From: Deltaproteobacteria bacterium
GTDB taxonomy: Bacteria; Myxococcota_A; Polyangia; Haliangiales; SHYZ01
Assembly (NCBI GenBank): GCA_016210055.1
Contig: JACQUZ010000165.1
Coordinates: 1-44,655, forward strand
Direction: 5' to 3'
DNA: 44,655 bases
Part shown: one piece after another, positions 8,856 through 16,955 of the stretch
Layout: every line of letters begins with the position of its first letter
Numbering within the stretch: position 1 is the stretch's first letter
Notes under the pieces: generated by a model
Told to the model about the DNA's origin: nothing
Databases searched by the model: none
What the model saw: only the letters and a program-made list of their open reading frames with translations
Translations under genes and position numbers: made by a program

Positions 8856-10495
8856 GCTCCCTCCTTCTTCCTGCCGTTGTCTTCCTCCCGCTGCTTGGAG
8901 TCGCGGTTCTCCTTCTCATCCCGCGCGAAGAGGAAGGAGTACTACGAGGCATTGCTTTCTCGAGCGCTCTGTTGACGTTCCTCGTCTCGCTTTTTCTCTG
9001 GACGGGCTTCGACACGACCAGGGACACCTATCAGTTCGTCGTCGATGCGGCTTGGATCCCAGGCCTCAACGTGCGGTTCAAGCTGGGCGTTGACGGCATC
9101 TCGATCTGGCTGGTATTGCTCACGACTTTCCTTGTCCCCGTAACGCTTCTCTCTGCCACGCGAGCCATCCACAAGAAGGTCAAGGAGTTCTTGATCTCTT
9201 TCTTGATCCTCGAAACAGGGATGATCGGCGCCTTCTTGGCCCTCGACCTTTTCCTCTTCTACGTGATGTGGGAGGTCATGTTGATCCCGATGTACTTCAT
9301 CATCGGGATCTGGGGCGGGGAGCGAAGGGTGTACGCGTCGATCAAGTTCGTCATTTTCACCCTGGTCGGGTCGCTTCTCATGCTGGTGGCGATTTTCTAC
9401 CTCTACGTGAAGTACGCGGAGGTGAGCGGAGGCCAGTACACGTTTGACCTGGAGAAGCTCACCGACCTGCAGCTGGCGCGAGGCGCGCAGCTTCTTTGTT
9501 TTGCCGCCTTCGGGCTCGCCTTTGCGATTAAGGTGCCGCTGTTTCCGTTTCACACGTGGCTACCCGACGCGCACGTCGAGGCGCCAACCGCGGGGTCGGT
9601 CATCCTTGCCGGCGTTCTCCTGAAATTCGGGGTTTACGGATTCCTTCGCTTCGCCATGCCGCTTTTCCCCGTCGCTTCTCATGAGCTCGCCCCCTACTTG
9701 GTGGGCCTGGCGGTGATTGGGATTGTGTACGGCGCTCTCGTCGCGTACGCCCAGGATGACGTCAAGAAGCTCGTCGCCTACTCCTCGGTGTCGCACTTGG
9801 GTTTCTGCGTGCTCGGCGCCTTCGCCGTGAACCCGCGGGGAATCGAGGGATCCATTTACACCATGCTCTCCCACGGACTCACGACCGGGGGCCTGTTCCT
9901 TGGCATCGGCGTGCTGTACGAGCGCAGGCACACGCGCAAGCTCGATGAATTCGGAGGGATTTGGGCCAAGATGCCCATCTTCGCGGCAGTGTTTCTGATC
10001 GTGACGCTCGGGTCGGCGGGCTTGCCAGGGCTCTCCGGCTTTGTTGGTGAGTTCCTCTCGCTCGTCGGTGCTTATGAAGCCACCGGCGCGCTCCCATATC
10101 CCAAGCTCGCCGCCACCATTGCCGCGACAGGCGTCATCCTTGGGGCCATCTACCTGCTCTGGATGTTCCAGAAAGTCATGTTCGGACCCGTCACCAACGA
10201 GCGGAACCAGCACTTGCCCGACCTGTCGGCGCGTGAGATTGCGGTCTTTGTTCCGATGGTGGCCTTCATCTTCGTGCTCGGAATGGCTCCCCGGCCGTTC
10301 CTGGGTGCGATGGAGCCTTCCGTGAATCGACTCACTGCGATGTACGAGCAGAAGAGAAGTGCCCCGAGCGATCGCGCCTATCTCCTGTCGGGCGGAAAAG
10401 GGACTGCGCCGACGCAGGGCGCAAGTCGCGGCAGCGAGAGTCAGGCGGCCAAGTTGGCCGTCAAGTCGAACGACCCTGCGGTGGAAAAACCGTGA
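8852..10495 (+). CDS. nuoM: NADH-quinone oxidoreductase subunit M
   Basis: NuoM is the middle antiporter-like proton-pumping subunit. It has the TM5 glutamate (FYVMWEVMLIPMYFIIG), the TM7 lysine (AFAIKVPLFPFHTWLPDAHV), and EAPTAGSVILAGVLLKFG. The product is 547 residues, slightly long because of a charged low-complexity C-terminal tail (from about residue 505) after the last helix. The ATG overlaps the nuoL stop by 4 nt. Confidence 0.96.
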   Translation: MSSLLLPAVVFLPLLGVAVLLLIPREEEGVLRGIAFSSALLTFLVSLFLWTGFDTTRDTYQFVVDAAWIPGLNVRFKLGVDGISIWLVLLTTFLVPVTLLSATRAIHKKVKEFLISFLILETGMIGAFLALDLFLFYVMWEVMLIPMYFIIGIWGGERRVYASIKFVIFTLVGSLLMLVAIFYLYVKYAEVSGGQYTFDLEKLTDLQLARGAQLLCFAAFGLAFAIKVPLFPFHTWLPDAHVEAPTAGSVILAGVLLKFGVYGFLRFAMPLFPVASHELAPYLVGLAVIGIVYGALVAYAQDDVKKLVAYSSVSHLGFCVLGAFAVNPRGIEGSIYTMLSHGLTTGGLFLGIGVLYERRHTRKLDEFGGIWAKMPIFAAVFLIVTLGSAGLPGLSGFVGEFLSLVGAYEATGALPYPKLAATIAATGVILGAIYLLWMFQKVMFGPVTNERNQHLPDLSAREIAVFVPMVAFIFVLGMAPRPFLGAMEPSVNRLTAMYEQKRSAPSDRAYLLSGGKGTAPTQGASRGSESQAAKLAVKSNDPAVEKP

Positions 10496-12006
10496 TGGAA
10501 ACCAGCATTTCGACCGCGCTCGACGCGAGCCAGTTCTTCTTCACGTCCCCGATCTTGGTTCTCGCCCTTGGGGGCATCATCGTTCTGCTTCTTGATGCCT
10601 ACGCGAGCGGTGCCGGGAGACGCTGGCTCATGTGGGTGTCGGCCGGCACCTGCGTCCTCACGCTCCTTTCGGCGGTATTGGTCTTCCGGGACCCGGCAAC
10701 CACCGCAGGTCGCGAGCTTTTCGACGGAATGCTCGTCGCCGACCGCTTTGCGCTGTTCCTGACCATGGCGTTTGTGGCCGCCGCATTCTTGACGCTCCTC
10801 CTTTCCGGTGATTTCCTCCGCGAGCACGGGGTGGAATACGGGGAGTACTACTCGCTCGTCCTCTTCGCGACCTCTGGAATGGTCATCTTGGCCATGGCAG
10901 GCGACCTGGTGACCGTGTTTCTCGGCATCGAGACCATGTCCCTGGCCGTCTACGTTCTGACGGGATCGTTCCGCAACTCGGTTCGCTCATCCGAAGCAGC
11001 GCTCAAGTACTTCCTAACCGGCGCCTTTGCGAGCGCGATCCTCCTTTATGGGATGGCGCTCGTTTATGGGACGACTGGCACAACCAACTTGAAGGCCATC
11101 AGTGAAGCGGCGAAGGCGACTGAACCGGTCTTCCTCACTGGTGAGTTCCTGCTCATTGCTGCGTTTGGCTTCAAGCTCGCTGCAGCGCCCTTCCACATGT
11201 GGGCGCCGGACGCCTATGAGGGCGCACCAACGCCGGTCACTGCGTTCATGGCGGCTGGCGTGAAAGCGGCTGGATTTGCCGGTATTCTCCGGCTCTTTCT
11301 CACGGCGTTCGGAGGAGACGTTCTCCCATTTGGAAACATGGGATGGGGCTCGATCCTGGGGATCTTGGCCGCGATTACCATGACCGTGGGCAACCTGGCC
11401 GCCCTCCGGCAGGAAAACGTCAAGAGGCTGCTCGCTTACTCATCGATTTCCCACGCAGGCTACCTCCTGATTGGTGTTGTGGCCTCTGGGATCGGCGCAG
11501 AGGAAACAGCGCGGCCGGCCATGCTGTTTTATCTCCTCGCCTACACGTTCACGACCGTGGGCACGTTTGGCGTCATTGCGTGGCTCGGGAGCAAGGGGGA
11601 TGAGCGGTTGCTCGTGGACGACTGGTCGGGCCTGGCCACCCGTCACCCAGCGGCGGCGCTCGTGATGACGATCTTCCTCTTGTCGCTCGCTGGGATGCCC
11701 CCAACGGCTGGCTTCTTTGGGAAATTCTACGTGTTCCGCGCCGCGATGCAGGTCTACGACGGACAGCTCCTGTGGCTCGTCATCGTGGCGGTCCTGAACA
11801 GCATCGTGTCGGTGTACTACTACCTCAAGATCGTCATGGCGATGTACTTCCGCGAGCCCACGCGTGAGCCTCGTCCGCTGCAAAGCCCTGCCGTCACCAT
11901 AGCGCTTGCTCTGGCAGCGCTTTTCGTCTTGGAGATGGGACTCCTGCCGGGCTTCTGGCTCGACCTCGCGACTTCCTCAGTCATGTCTGGAATGGCGGGT
12001 CTCTAG
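10495..12006 (+). CDS. nuoN: NADH-quinone oxidoreductase subunit N
   Basis: NuoN is the antiporter-like subunit nearest the hydrophilic arm. Diagnostic segments are FLGIETMSLAVYVLTG (TM5 glutamate), GFKLAAAPFHMWAPDAYEGAP (TM7 lysine and loop) and VKRLLAYSSISHAGY. The product is 503 residues with about 14 helices. The ATG at 10495 overlaps the nuoM TGA (TGATG); an in-frame GTG one codon earlier is less likely. It is the last gene of the operon. A short GACCC-GACC-GGGTC hairpin (12007-12020) and later T-runs follow, but no classic terminator. Confidence 0.95.
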   Translation: METSISTALDASQFFFTSPILVLALGGIIVLLLDAYASGAGRRWLMWVSAGTCVLTLLSAVLVFRDPATTAGRELFDGMLVADRFALFLTMAFVAAAFLTLLLSGDFLREHGVEYGEYYSLVLFATSGMVILAMAGDLVTVFLGIETMSLAVYVLTGSFRNSVRSSEAALKYFLTGAFASAILLYGMALVYGTTGTTNLKAISEAAKATEPVFLTGEFLLIAAFGFKLAAAPFHMWAPDAYEGAPTPVTAFMAAGVKAAGFAGILRLFLTAFGGDVLPFGNMGWGSILGILAAITMTVGNLAALRQENVKRLLAYSSISHAGYLLIGVVASGIGAEETARPAMLFYLLAYTFTTVGTFGVIAWLGSKGDERLLVDDWSGLATRHPAAALVMTIFLLSLAGMPPTAGFFGKFYVFRAAMQVYDGQLLWLVIVAVLNSIVSVYYYLKIVMAMYFREPTREPRPLQSPAVTIALALAALFVLEMGLLPGFWLDLATSSVMSGMAGL

Positions 12007-12035
12007 GGACCCGACCGGGTCACGCGGGCCCCATT

Positions 12036-12098
12036 CCGTCAAAATCAAGTCGCTGATTCCTTGGCGTTTTTTCGCCTCATGAGTCGTTTTTTTGACGG
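12036..12098 (+). promoter_or_regulatory. nuoN-EBP intergenic inverted repeat with TTGACGG half-sites
   Basis: Two perfectly complementary 9-bp arms, CCGTCAAAA (12036-12044) and TTTTGACGG (12090-12098), enclose 45 nt. That interval contains a GGCG-T6-CGCC mini-hairpin (12063-12076) and a T7 run. The arms could form the base of a terminator stem for nuo. They could also be TTGACGG half-sites for the activator encoded next, since the same hexamer TTGACG recurs upstream of the sigma gene. A further 13-bp inverted repeat, CATGC-TTT-GCATG, lies at 12101-12113. Confidence 0.4.
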
Positions 12099-12127
12099 TG
12101 CATGCTTTGCATGTAAGCAAGCGAACA

Positions 12128-13525
12128 ATGCACCGCGTGCTCATTGCGGACGACGAGAGCCCCCTTCGGATGGCGCTGGATCGATTCGTGAGGTCTCTCG
12201 GGATGGAGGCCGAGTGCGTGGCCTCGGGTCACGAGGCGCTCGAGAAGCTATCCCACTGTGACCTCCTCTTGAGCGACGTCCGCATGCCCGGCATGGATGG
12301 GTTGCAGCTCCTCGCCCAAGCGAGACGCAGGAGACCCGAGCTGCCGGTTGTCCTCATCACGGGACACGGAACGATCTCGCTTGCCGTGGAAGCCATGCGG
12401 GCAGGGGCTGCGAACTTCCTCACCAAGCCTTTTGATCTGCAGGAGCTCGAAGAGGTCATCCGAGCGGCCCTGGAATCCTCGATGCCGCCACGCGCTCTTG
12501 GGCCCGGCCCTCGAACTGCCACGACGTCGGCCGATGCGCTCGTCGGTGGCTCGGAGGCGATGTGCAGCCTGCGAGCACTCGTCACCCGGGTCGCCACGAG
12601 CGATGCGACGGTGCTCATCACCGGTGAGTCAGGCTCTGGGAAGGAAGTGGTCGCGAGAGCGATTCATGGCCAGAGCAGGCGGGCGCGAGGGAACTTCGTG
12701 GCCGTGAACTGCGGCGCTATTCCCGAAGCGCTCCTCGAGTCGGAGCTGTTCGGCCACGTCAAGGGCGCCTTCACCGGCGCCACGCAAGCGCGAGCTGGCC
12801 ATTTCGCCGTCGCCGAGGGAGGAACGCTTCTTCTCGACGAGATAGGCGAGCTCCCCCTGGCCATGCAGGTGAAGCTTCTCCGCGTGCTCCAAGACCGCGC
12901 CTATACGCCCGTGGGAGGCTCCGAGCCCAAGCCGGCCGACGTGCGCGTCATCGTGGCCACGCACCGGGATCTCGACTCCATGGTTCAGTCGGCTACGTTC
13001 CGAGAGGATCTTTATTACCGACTGAACGTGCTCCATGTGGCCGTCCCGTCGCTGCGGGAGCGGGGGGATGACGTGCTTCTCCTGGCGCGCACGTTCCTAG
13101 CGCGCACGTCTGCGGCGGAAGGCCGCCTGGCCATGGTGATGGATCAAGAGGTGGAAGTCTGCCTGCGTCGGTATCCATGGCCGGGCAATGTGCGGGAGCT
13201 CGAGCACGCCATCACTCGTGCCACGGTGCTCGCGCAGGGAGACACTCTCACGCTCGCAGATCTCCCTCCCAAGGTAAGGGGTGCGTTCTCCGGCGCGACG
13301 CACGATTCCTCGGGAGCGCGGTCACTCGCTGGTTCGGCGGAGGATCTCGCTCACGCGGCGTCCAAGCTGCCCGAAACCGGAGTCGACCTCAAGCACACCC
13401 TCGAGCAACTCGAGCGCGAGCTTATCGAACAGGCACTCGAACGCACGGGTGGGAACAAGAACCGCGCCGCGGCACTCCTGCGCCTCAATCGCACCACGCT
13501 CGTCGAGAAGCTCAAGCGCCTGTAA
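12128..13525 (+). CDS. sigma-54-dependent response regulator (NtrC family enhancer-binding protein)
   Basis: This protein activates RNA polymerase carrying sigma-54 by ATP hydrolysis at promoters with upstream binding sites. Its 465 residues have three domains. The receiver has phospho-acceptor Asp50 in LLLSDVRMPGMDG and a TKPF lysine. The AAA+ domain has Walker A GESGSGKE (about 165-172), the sigma-54 contact loop GAFTGA (about 213-218), Walker B TLLLDEIGE, and arginine-finger segment FREDLYYRLNV. The Fis-type helix-turn-helix is at the C-terminus (GGNKNRAAALLRLNRTTLVEKL). No partner histidine kinase is adjacent. The ATG at 12128 starts the receiver correctly; a TTG 36 nt upstream is rejected. 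The sigma-54 promoter immediately downstream (13664-13678) makes the FliA-type gene its likely target. Confidence 0.93.
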   Translation: MHRVLIADDESPLRMALDRFVRSLGMEAECVASGHEALEKLSHCDLLLSDVRMPGMDGLQLLAQARRRRPELPVVLITGHGTISLAVEAMRAGAANFLTKPFDLQELEEVIRAALESSMPPRALGPGPRTATTSADALVGGSEAMCSLRALVTRVATSDATVLITGESGSGKEVVARAIHGQSRRARGNFVAVNCGAIPEALLESELFGHVKGAFTGATQARAGHFAVAEGGTLLLDEIGELPLAMQVKLLRVLQDRAYTPVGGSEPKPADVRVIVATHRDLDSMVQSATFREDLYYRLNVLHVAVPSLRERGDDVLLLARTFLARTSAAEGRLAMVMDQEVEVCLRRYPWPGNVRELEHAITRATVLAQGDTLTLADLPPKVRGAFSGATHDSSGARSLAGSAEDLAHAASKLPETGVDLKHTLEQLERELIEQALERTGGNKNRAAALLRLNRTTLVEKLKRL

Positions 13526-13559
13526 CTCCCGTTTCACCCCTCCCCACTTACGTATTGCC

Positions 13560-13612
13560 CGTCACGTCAACCTCGTGACGTCTGTCATTCGCTTGACGGC
13601 GGATTGACGTCA
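13560..13612 (+). promoter_or_regulatory. candidate upstream activating sites for the NtrC-type activator
   Basis: A perfect inverted repeat CGTCACG-N7-CGTGACG (13560-13580) is followed by TTGACGG (13593-13599) and by TTGACGT overlapping the palindrome TGACGTCA (13605-13612). The hexamer TTGACG, or its complement CGTCAA (13565-13570), therefore occurs three times. The sites lie about 80-130 bp upstream of the predicted sigma-54 start, the usual place for enhancer sites. Assignment to this activator is inference. Confidence 0.5.
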
Positions 13613-13663
13613 CCCGCTTGGCGATCGCTCCTCGAACTCCTGGGATTTCAGCCCTGTAGGCCT

Positions 13664-13678
13664 TGGCACGGACGCTGC
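13664..13678 (+). promoter_or_regulatory. sigma-54 promoter of the FliA-type sigma gene
   Basis: TGGCACG (13664-13670), a 4-bp spacer and CTGC (13675-13678) match the consensus TGGCACG-N4-TTGC with one mismatch. The invariant GG and GC dinucleotides are exactly 12 bp apart. The predicted start, around 13689, leaves a 23-nt leader that ends in GAGGAG and the sigma ATG at 13713. Confidence 0.8.
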
Positions 13679-13712
13679 TCAAGGGGTCCATGGAGCTTGT
13701 GAGGAGATGCGG

Positions 13713-14390
13713 ATGCAAAGCCACGACATGCACGAGACGGCGACCCGCTTCATCCCGCGGATCCAGAAGATCGCGCGCGGCATCGCTCGTCACCTGCCGT
13801 CGTACGTGGATGCCGAGGACCTGGTGCAGGCGGGCGTCGTGGGCATGATGACAGCGCTCAAGGCCTTTGATCCAGGCCGCTCTGGGCGCCTGGACGTCTA
13901 CGTGGAGCGCCGGATTCGCGGTGCGATTCTTGACGAGCTTAGGGCTCTCGACCCTCTCTCTCGCGACCAGCGCCGCGATGCGCGTTCCATCCAGGCGGCC
14001 ACGCGGGAGCTCGAAACCATGCTGGGTCGCGCCCCAGAGGAGGATGAGGTTGCGCTGCGCTCGGGCGTTAGCGTTGAGCGGCTCCGAGCGGTGAGGGAAA
14101 GAGCTCTTGCGGTCACTCCTGACACTCTCGACGATGAGCGGGGCACCGCGCTCGCCGACGGCCAAGCAGAAGATCCCGTGGAGCTCCTTGCGCTCGCACA
14201 AAGTCGCGAGCGCCTGGTCGCCGCCCTGAACGCCCTTCCAGAGCGGCAACGGCAAGTGCTCTCCCTGTACTACGTGGAAGAGCTTTCACTCAAGGAAATC
14301 GGGGACTTGTTCGGTGTGACCGAATCGCGCGTCTGCCAGATCCATGGCGAGGCCCTGAAGAAGCTGCGCTTGTCGATGCAGGACGCCTAG
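13713..14390 (+). CDS. fliA: RNA polymerase sigma factor, FliA/WhiG (sigma-28) type
   Basis: This alternative sigma factor recognises TAAA-N15-GCCGATAA promoters. The 225-residue product has region 2 (YVDAEDLVQAGVVGMMTALKAFDP and RIRGAILDELRALD, the FliA-type RxRGAxxDELR signature), region 3, and region 4 with a C-terminal HTH (LSLKEIGDLFGVTESRVCQIH). The ATG at 13713 was chosen because GAGGAG (13701-13706) sits 6 nt upstream; the ATG at 13707 abuts it too closely. The gene follows the sigma-54 promoter at 13664-13678 and precedes a sigma-28-like promoter and a FlgM-like gene. No flagellar structural gene lies in the window, so the symbol reflects family and not a proven flagellar role. Confidence 0.92.
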   Translation: MQSHDMHETATRFIPRIQKIARGIARHLPSYVDAEDLVQAGVVGMMTALKAFDPGRSGRLDVYVERRIRGAILDELRALDPLSRDQRRDARSIQAATRELETMLGRAPEEDEVALRSGVSVERLRAVRERALAVTPDTLDDERGTALADGQAEDPVELLALAQSRERLVAALNALPERQRQVLSLYYVEELSLKEIGDLFGVTESRVCQIHGEALKKLRLSMQDA

Positions 14391-14406
14391 CACGTTTTTT
14401 TTCACC

Positions 14407-14433
14407 TAAAGCTTTCGTCCGGGGTGCCGATAG
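14407..14433 (+). promoter_or_regulatory. sigma-28 (FliA-type) promoter of the FlgM-like gene
   Basis: TAAA (14407-14410), exactly 15 bp, then GCCGATAG (14426-14433) matches the flagellar class III consensus TAAA-N15-GCCGATAA at 11 of 12 defined positions. It begins 17 bp after the stop of the FliA-type gene. The predicted transcription start, near 14440, almost coincides with the GTG at 14442, which suggests a leaderless or near-leaderless message. Confidence 0.7.
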
Positions 14434-14441
14434 TGGTCTAT

Positions 14442-14690
14442 GTGACCACGCTCCCGAGCAGACTCGAAGCGCTTCGAGCAGAAATCAAGGCGGGCACCTA
14501 CCACGCCGATGCAGGGCTCATTGCCGACGCAATCCTCATGCGAGCGTGCAAGAGAATCTACGCCGCCGCGGTGCTGCCCATCGCGCGGGTAGGTGAACAG
14601 GGGATGCCTCTGGAACGCCGGCGAGCCCTGGGAAACCCGTGCGACGAGGACTCGCCCGGAGGGTCACGCCCCCCGCGGAAGCTGTGCTAG
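14442..14690 (+). CDS. FlgM-like putative anti-sigma-28 factor
   Basis: The segment RLEALRAEIKAGTYHADAGL followed by IADAILMRA matches the conserved sigma-binding core of FlgM (pattern LRxxIxxGxYxxDxxxIADxxL). The N-terminal disordered half of FlgM is almost missing. A 45-residue Arg/Pro/Gly-rich tail that I cannot place follows. The frame is open from a GTG at 14424, but that codon lies inside the sigma-28 promoter, so the GTG at 14442 (82 residues) is preferred. It sits directly behind the FliA-type gene, where FlgM would hold that sigma inactive and so close a feedback loop. The 3' end overlaps the convergent neighbour by 27 nt. The family call rests on one short motif plus context, and a truncated or decaying flgM is possible. 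Confidence 0.5.
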   Translation: MTTLPSRLEALRAEIKAGTYHADAGLIADAILMRACKRIYAAAVLPIARVGEQGMPLERRRALGNPCDEDSPGGSRPPRKLC

Positions 14691-14972
14691 CTCCGTCTCT
14701 GGATTCATGTACTTGGTGAGCTTTGCGGTGAGGTAGTCCTTCGCTTTCCCACGCCAAAGAAAACCTGGGTCCTTCCCTTCAAACAGGACGACACCTGGTT
14801 GGAACGTCACAGTACCCTCGATCGAAACGACCATGTACTTCCCGCGGATCGTGGCCTTGTCGCCGTTCCAGGTCACGCCGATGCCGTGGCGGTTGATCAG
14901 ATACTCGCCCAGCGCCCTGATTCGTTCCTTGGCTTCTTGTTCGGGGAGCTTGTGTGGATACTCAATCTTCAT
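14664..14972 (-). CDS. polyhydroxyalkanoic acid system family protein
   Basis: This 102-residue soluble protein begins MKIEYPHKLPEQEAKERIRA and continues with GVTWNGDKATIRGKYMVVSI, a beta-rich core, and a C-terminal helix. The pattern matches the small PHA granule-associated/regulatory family (PHA_gran_rgn), where the first strand and an E-A-x-x-R helix are conserved. Members occur next to PHA synthesis genes in some bacteria, but no PHA gene is in this window, so a role in granules is only a family-level inference. It lies between the convergent FlgM-like gene and typA. Confidence 0.75.
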   Translation of the reverse strand: MKIEYPHKLPEQEAKERIRALGEYLINRHGIGVTWNGDKATIRGKYMVVSIEGTVTFQPGVVLFEGKDPGFLWRGKAKDYLTAKLTKYMNPETELAQLPRGA

Positions 14973-15020
14973 CGAACGCCCTCTCCATGAAAGCGAGCAT
15001 GCATTCGCCTGCTCCGTTCG

Positions 15021-16883
15021 CTACCCTTCTGCCTCCAGGGCCTTCTCGGTCCTCTTTCTCGCGTTGTGATCCAGGATTCGCTTGCGCAAGCGGATGCTCC
15101 TTGGGGTCACCTCCACGAGCTCGTCTGGGTTAATAAACTCGAGTGCCGATTCAAGGGTCATGACGCGAGGCGGCGTAAGGATGAGCTTCTCATCGGCGGC
15201 CGTAGTTCGGATGTTCGTGAGCTTCTTTGCCTTAGAGGGGTTGACCAGGAGATCGTTGTCGCGCGAGTGCATGCCGATGACCATTCCCGGATATACCTTT
15301 TCCCCAGGGCTGAAAAAGAGCTGTCCGCGCTCCTGAAGGTAGAACAGGGCGTAAGCGTTGGTCTCGCCCGTGTCCTGCGCGATGAGAACACCGTTCACTC
15401 GTCCCCTTAAGTTCCCTGCGTGCGGACCATACTCGGCAAGCTGGTGGTAAAAGACTCCTGTTCCCCGGGTATCCGTAAGGAACTGTGATCGGTAGCCAAT
15501 CAGCCCTCGTGAAGGAACACGGTACTCCATGCGCACTCGTCCGTGGCCAGAGGGATGCATTTCCATCATCTGTCCCGCGCGACGTCCGAGTTCTTCGATC
15601 ACCGGACCCGAGTAGGTCTCCTCTACGTCGATCACGACTTCTTCATAGGGCTCGAGTCGTTGGCCGTCTTCCTCCTTGAAGATGACCTGGGGCTGTGACA
15701 CGCAGAGCTCGTACCCCTCGCGGCGCATGGTCTCAATAAGCACCGAAAGGTGGAGCTCCCCGCGCCCGGAGACCTTGAAACGGCCAGCGTCATCGGTTTC
15801 TTCGACCCGTAGCGCCACGTTGGACTTCACCTCGCGCAAGAGGCGATCGCGCAGGTTGCGGGACGTGACGTATTTACCGTCGATTCCGGCAAACGGGGAG
15901 TCGTTGACCATGAACTCCATTGAGATCGTGGGCTCATCGACGGTGAGGAGGGGTAGAAGGTGCGGGCGCTCGATTTCCGTTATCGTCTCGCCGACATTGA
16001 GCTCCGTCATGCCGGTGATGGCGAGGACGTCGCCGGCCTTGGCCTCGAGAAGCTCGAACCGCTTGAGCCCCTGAAAGCCGAGGATCTTCTGGACGCGGAA
16101 TTCTTCTCGTGAGCCGTCACGGTGCGCGACGAGGAGGCGCTCGCCGACCTTGCATCGTCCAGTCTCGACGCGGCCGATGGCCAAGTACCCGAGGTAGTCG
16201 TCGTACGCGAGGGTGGCTACCTGCATCGCGAGCGGCGCTTCCACGTCGCCAGGAGGGAGGGGAATCTTTTCGAGCATGAGCTCAAGGAGCGGTGACAAGT
16301 CGGTCCGCTCGTCCCCAAGCTCACGCACGGCGAATCCTTCCCGACCCGATGCGTAGATCACCGGAAAGTCGAGCTGCTCGTCGCTCGCCCCGAGGGCTAC
16401 GAACAGGTCGAACACGCCGTTTAGGGTCCCGTCGGGATCTGATCCCGGGCGGTCGATTTTGTTGATGACAACGATGGGCCTGAGCCCAAGGGCGAGCGCT
16501 TTCTTGGTGACGAAGCGCGTCTGCGGCATCGGCCCTTCGAACGCGTCCACCAGGAGAAGGACGGAATCGACCATGCCGAGCACCCGCTCCACCTCGCCGC
16601 CGAAATCGGCGTGGCCAGGGGTGTCGACCAGGTTGACGCGCACCCCTTTCCAGGTGATGGCCGTGCACTTCGCGAGAATGGTAATCCCGCGCTCCCGTTC
16701 GAGATCATTGGAATCTAGCGCGCGCTCGGCGACCACTTCGCCCCGCCGAAAAGCGCCTGCCTGGTAGAGGAGCCCGTCAACGAGGGTGGTTTTCCCGTGG
16801 TCGACGTGTGCAATAATCGCCACGTTTCGCACGTCGGACCGGCGCGGCGCGAGGGGCTTCTGCAAAGCGAGTTGGCTGCTCAT
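15021..16883 (-). CDS. typA: translational GTPase TypA/BipA
   Basis: TypA is a ribosome-associated GTPase of the EF-G/LepA group involved in stress adaptation and 50S assembly. The 620-residue product shows G1 AHVDHGKTT, switch I ERERGITILAK, G3 DTPGHADFGGEVERVLGMVD, and G4 NKIDRPG. EF-G-like domains II, III and V follow, then the TypA-specific C-terminal domain (NPSKAKKLTNIRTTAADEKL). Length is typical. The start has AAGG about 4 nt upstream. A promoter TTGCAC-N17-TATAGA is present at 16914-16942 on the minus strand. Confidence 0.97.
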   Translation of the reverse strand: MSSQLALQKPLAPRRSDVRNVAIIAHVDHGKTTLVDGLLYQAGAFRRGEVVAERALDSNDLERERGITILAKCTAITWKGVRVNLVDTPGHADFGGEVERVLGMVDSVLLLVDAFEGPMPQTRFVTKKALALGLRPIVVINKIDRPGSDPDGTLNGVFDLFVALGASDEQLDFPVIYASGREGFAVRELGDERTDLSPLLELMLEKIPLPPGDVEAPLAMQVATLAYDDYLGYLAIGRVETGRCKVGERLLVAHRDGSREEFRVQKILGFQGLKRFELLEAKAGDVLAITGMTELNVGETITEIERPHLLPLLTVDEPTISMEFMVNDSPFAGIDGKYVTSRNLRDRLLREVKSNVALRVEETDDAGRFKVSGRGELHLSVLIETMRREGYELCVSQPQVIFKEEDGQRLEPYEEVVIDVEETYSGPVIEELGRRAGQMMEMHPSGHGRVRMEYRVPSRGLIGYRSQFLTDTRGTGVFYHQLAEYGPHAGNLRGRVNGVLIAQDTGETNAYALFYLQERGQLFFSPGEKVYPGMVIGMHSRDNDLLVNPSKAKKLTNIRTTAADEKLILTPPRVMTLESALEFINPDELVEVTPRSIRLRKRILDHNARKRTEKALEAEG

Positions 16884-16913
16884 AGACCTTGGTTCTTGGG
16901 TAAAGAGTCAGTA

Positions 16914-16942
16914 TCTATAGCGGGAGTCGGGCTGGGGTGCAA
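16914..16942 (-). promoter_or_regulatory. sigma-70 promoter of typA
   Basis: On the minus strand, TTGCAC (complement of 16937-16942), a 17-bp spacer and TATAGA (complement of 16914-16919) lie about 30 bp upstream of the typA start. The leader is about 24 nt and includes the AAGG ribosome-binding site. This is an ordinary leadered promoter, unlike several others in the window. Confidence 0.65.
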
Positions 16943-16955
16943 GAAGGACGAGCTC

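Noticed and set aside
12062..12076. Possible sigma-54 promoter upstream of the activator gene
   Set aside because: GG and GC are 11 bp apart and not 12, which abolishes sigma-54 recognition. The sequence is better read as a GGCG-T6-CGCC mini-hairpin.
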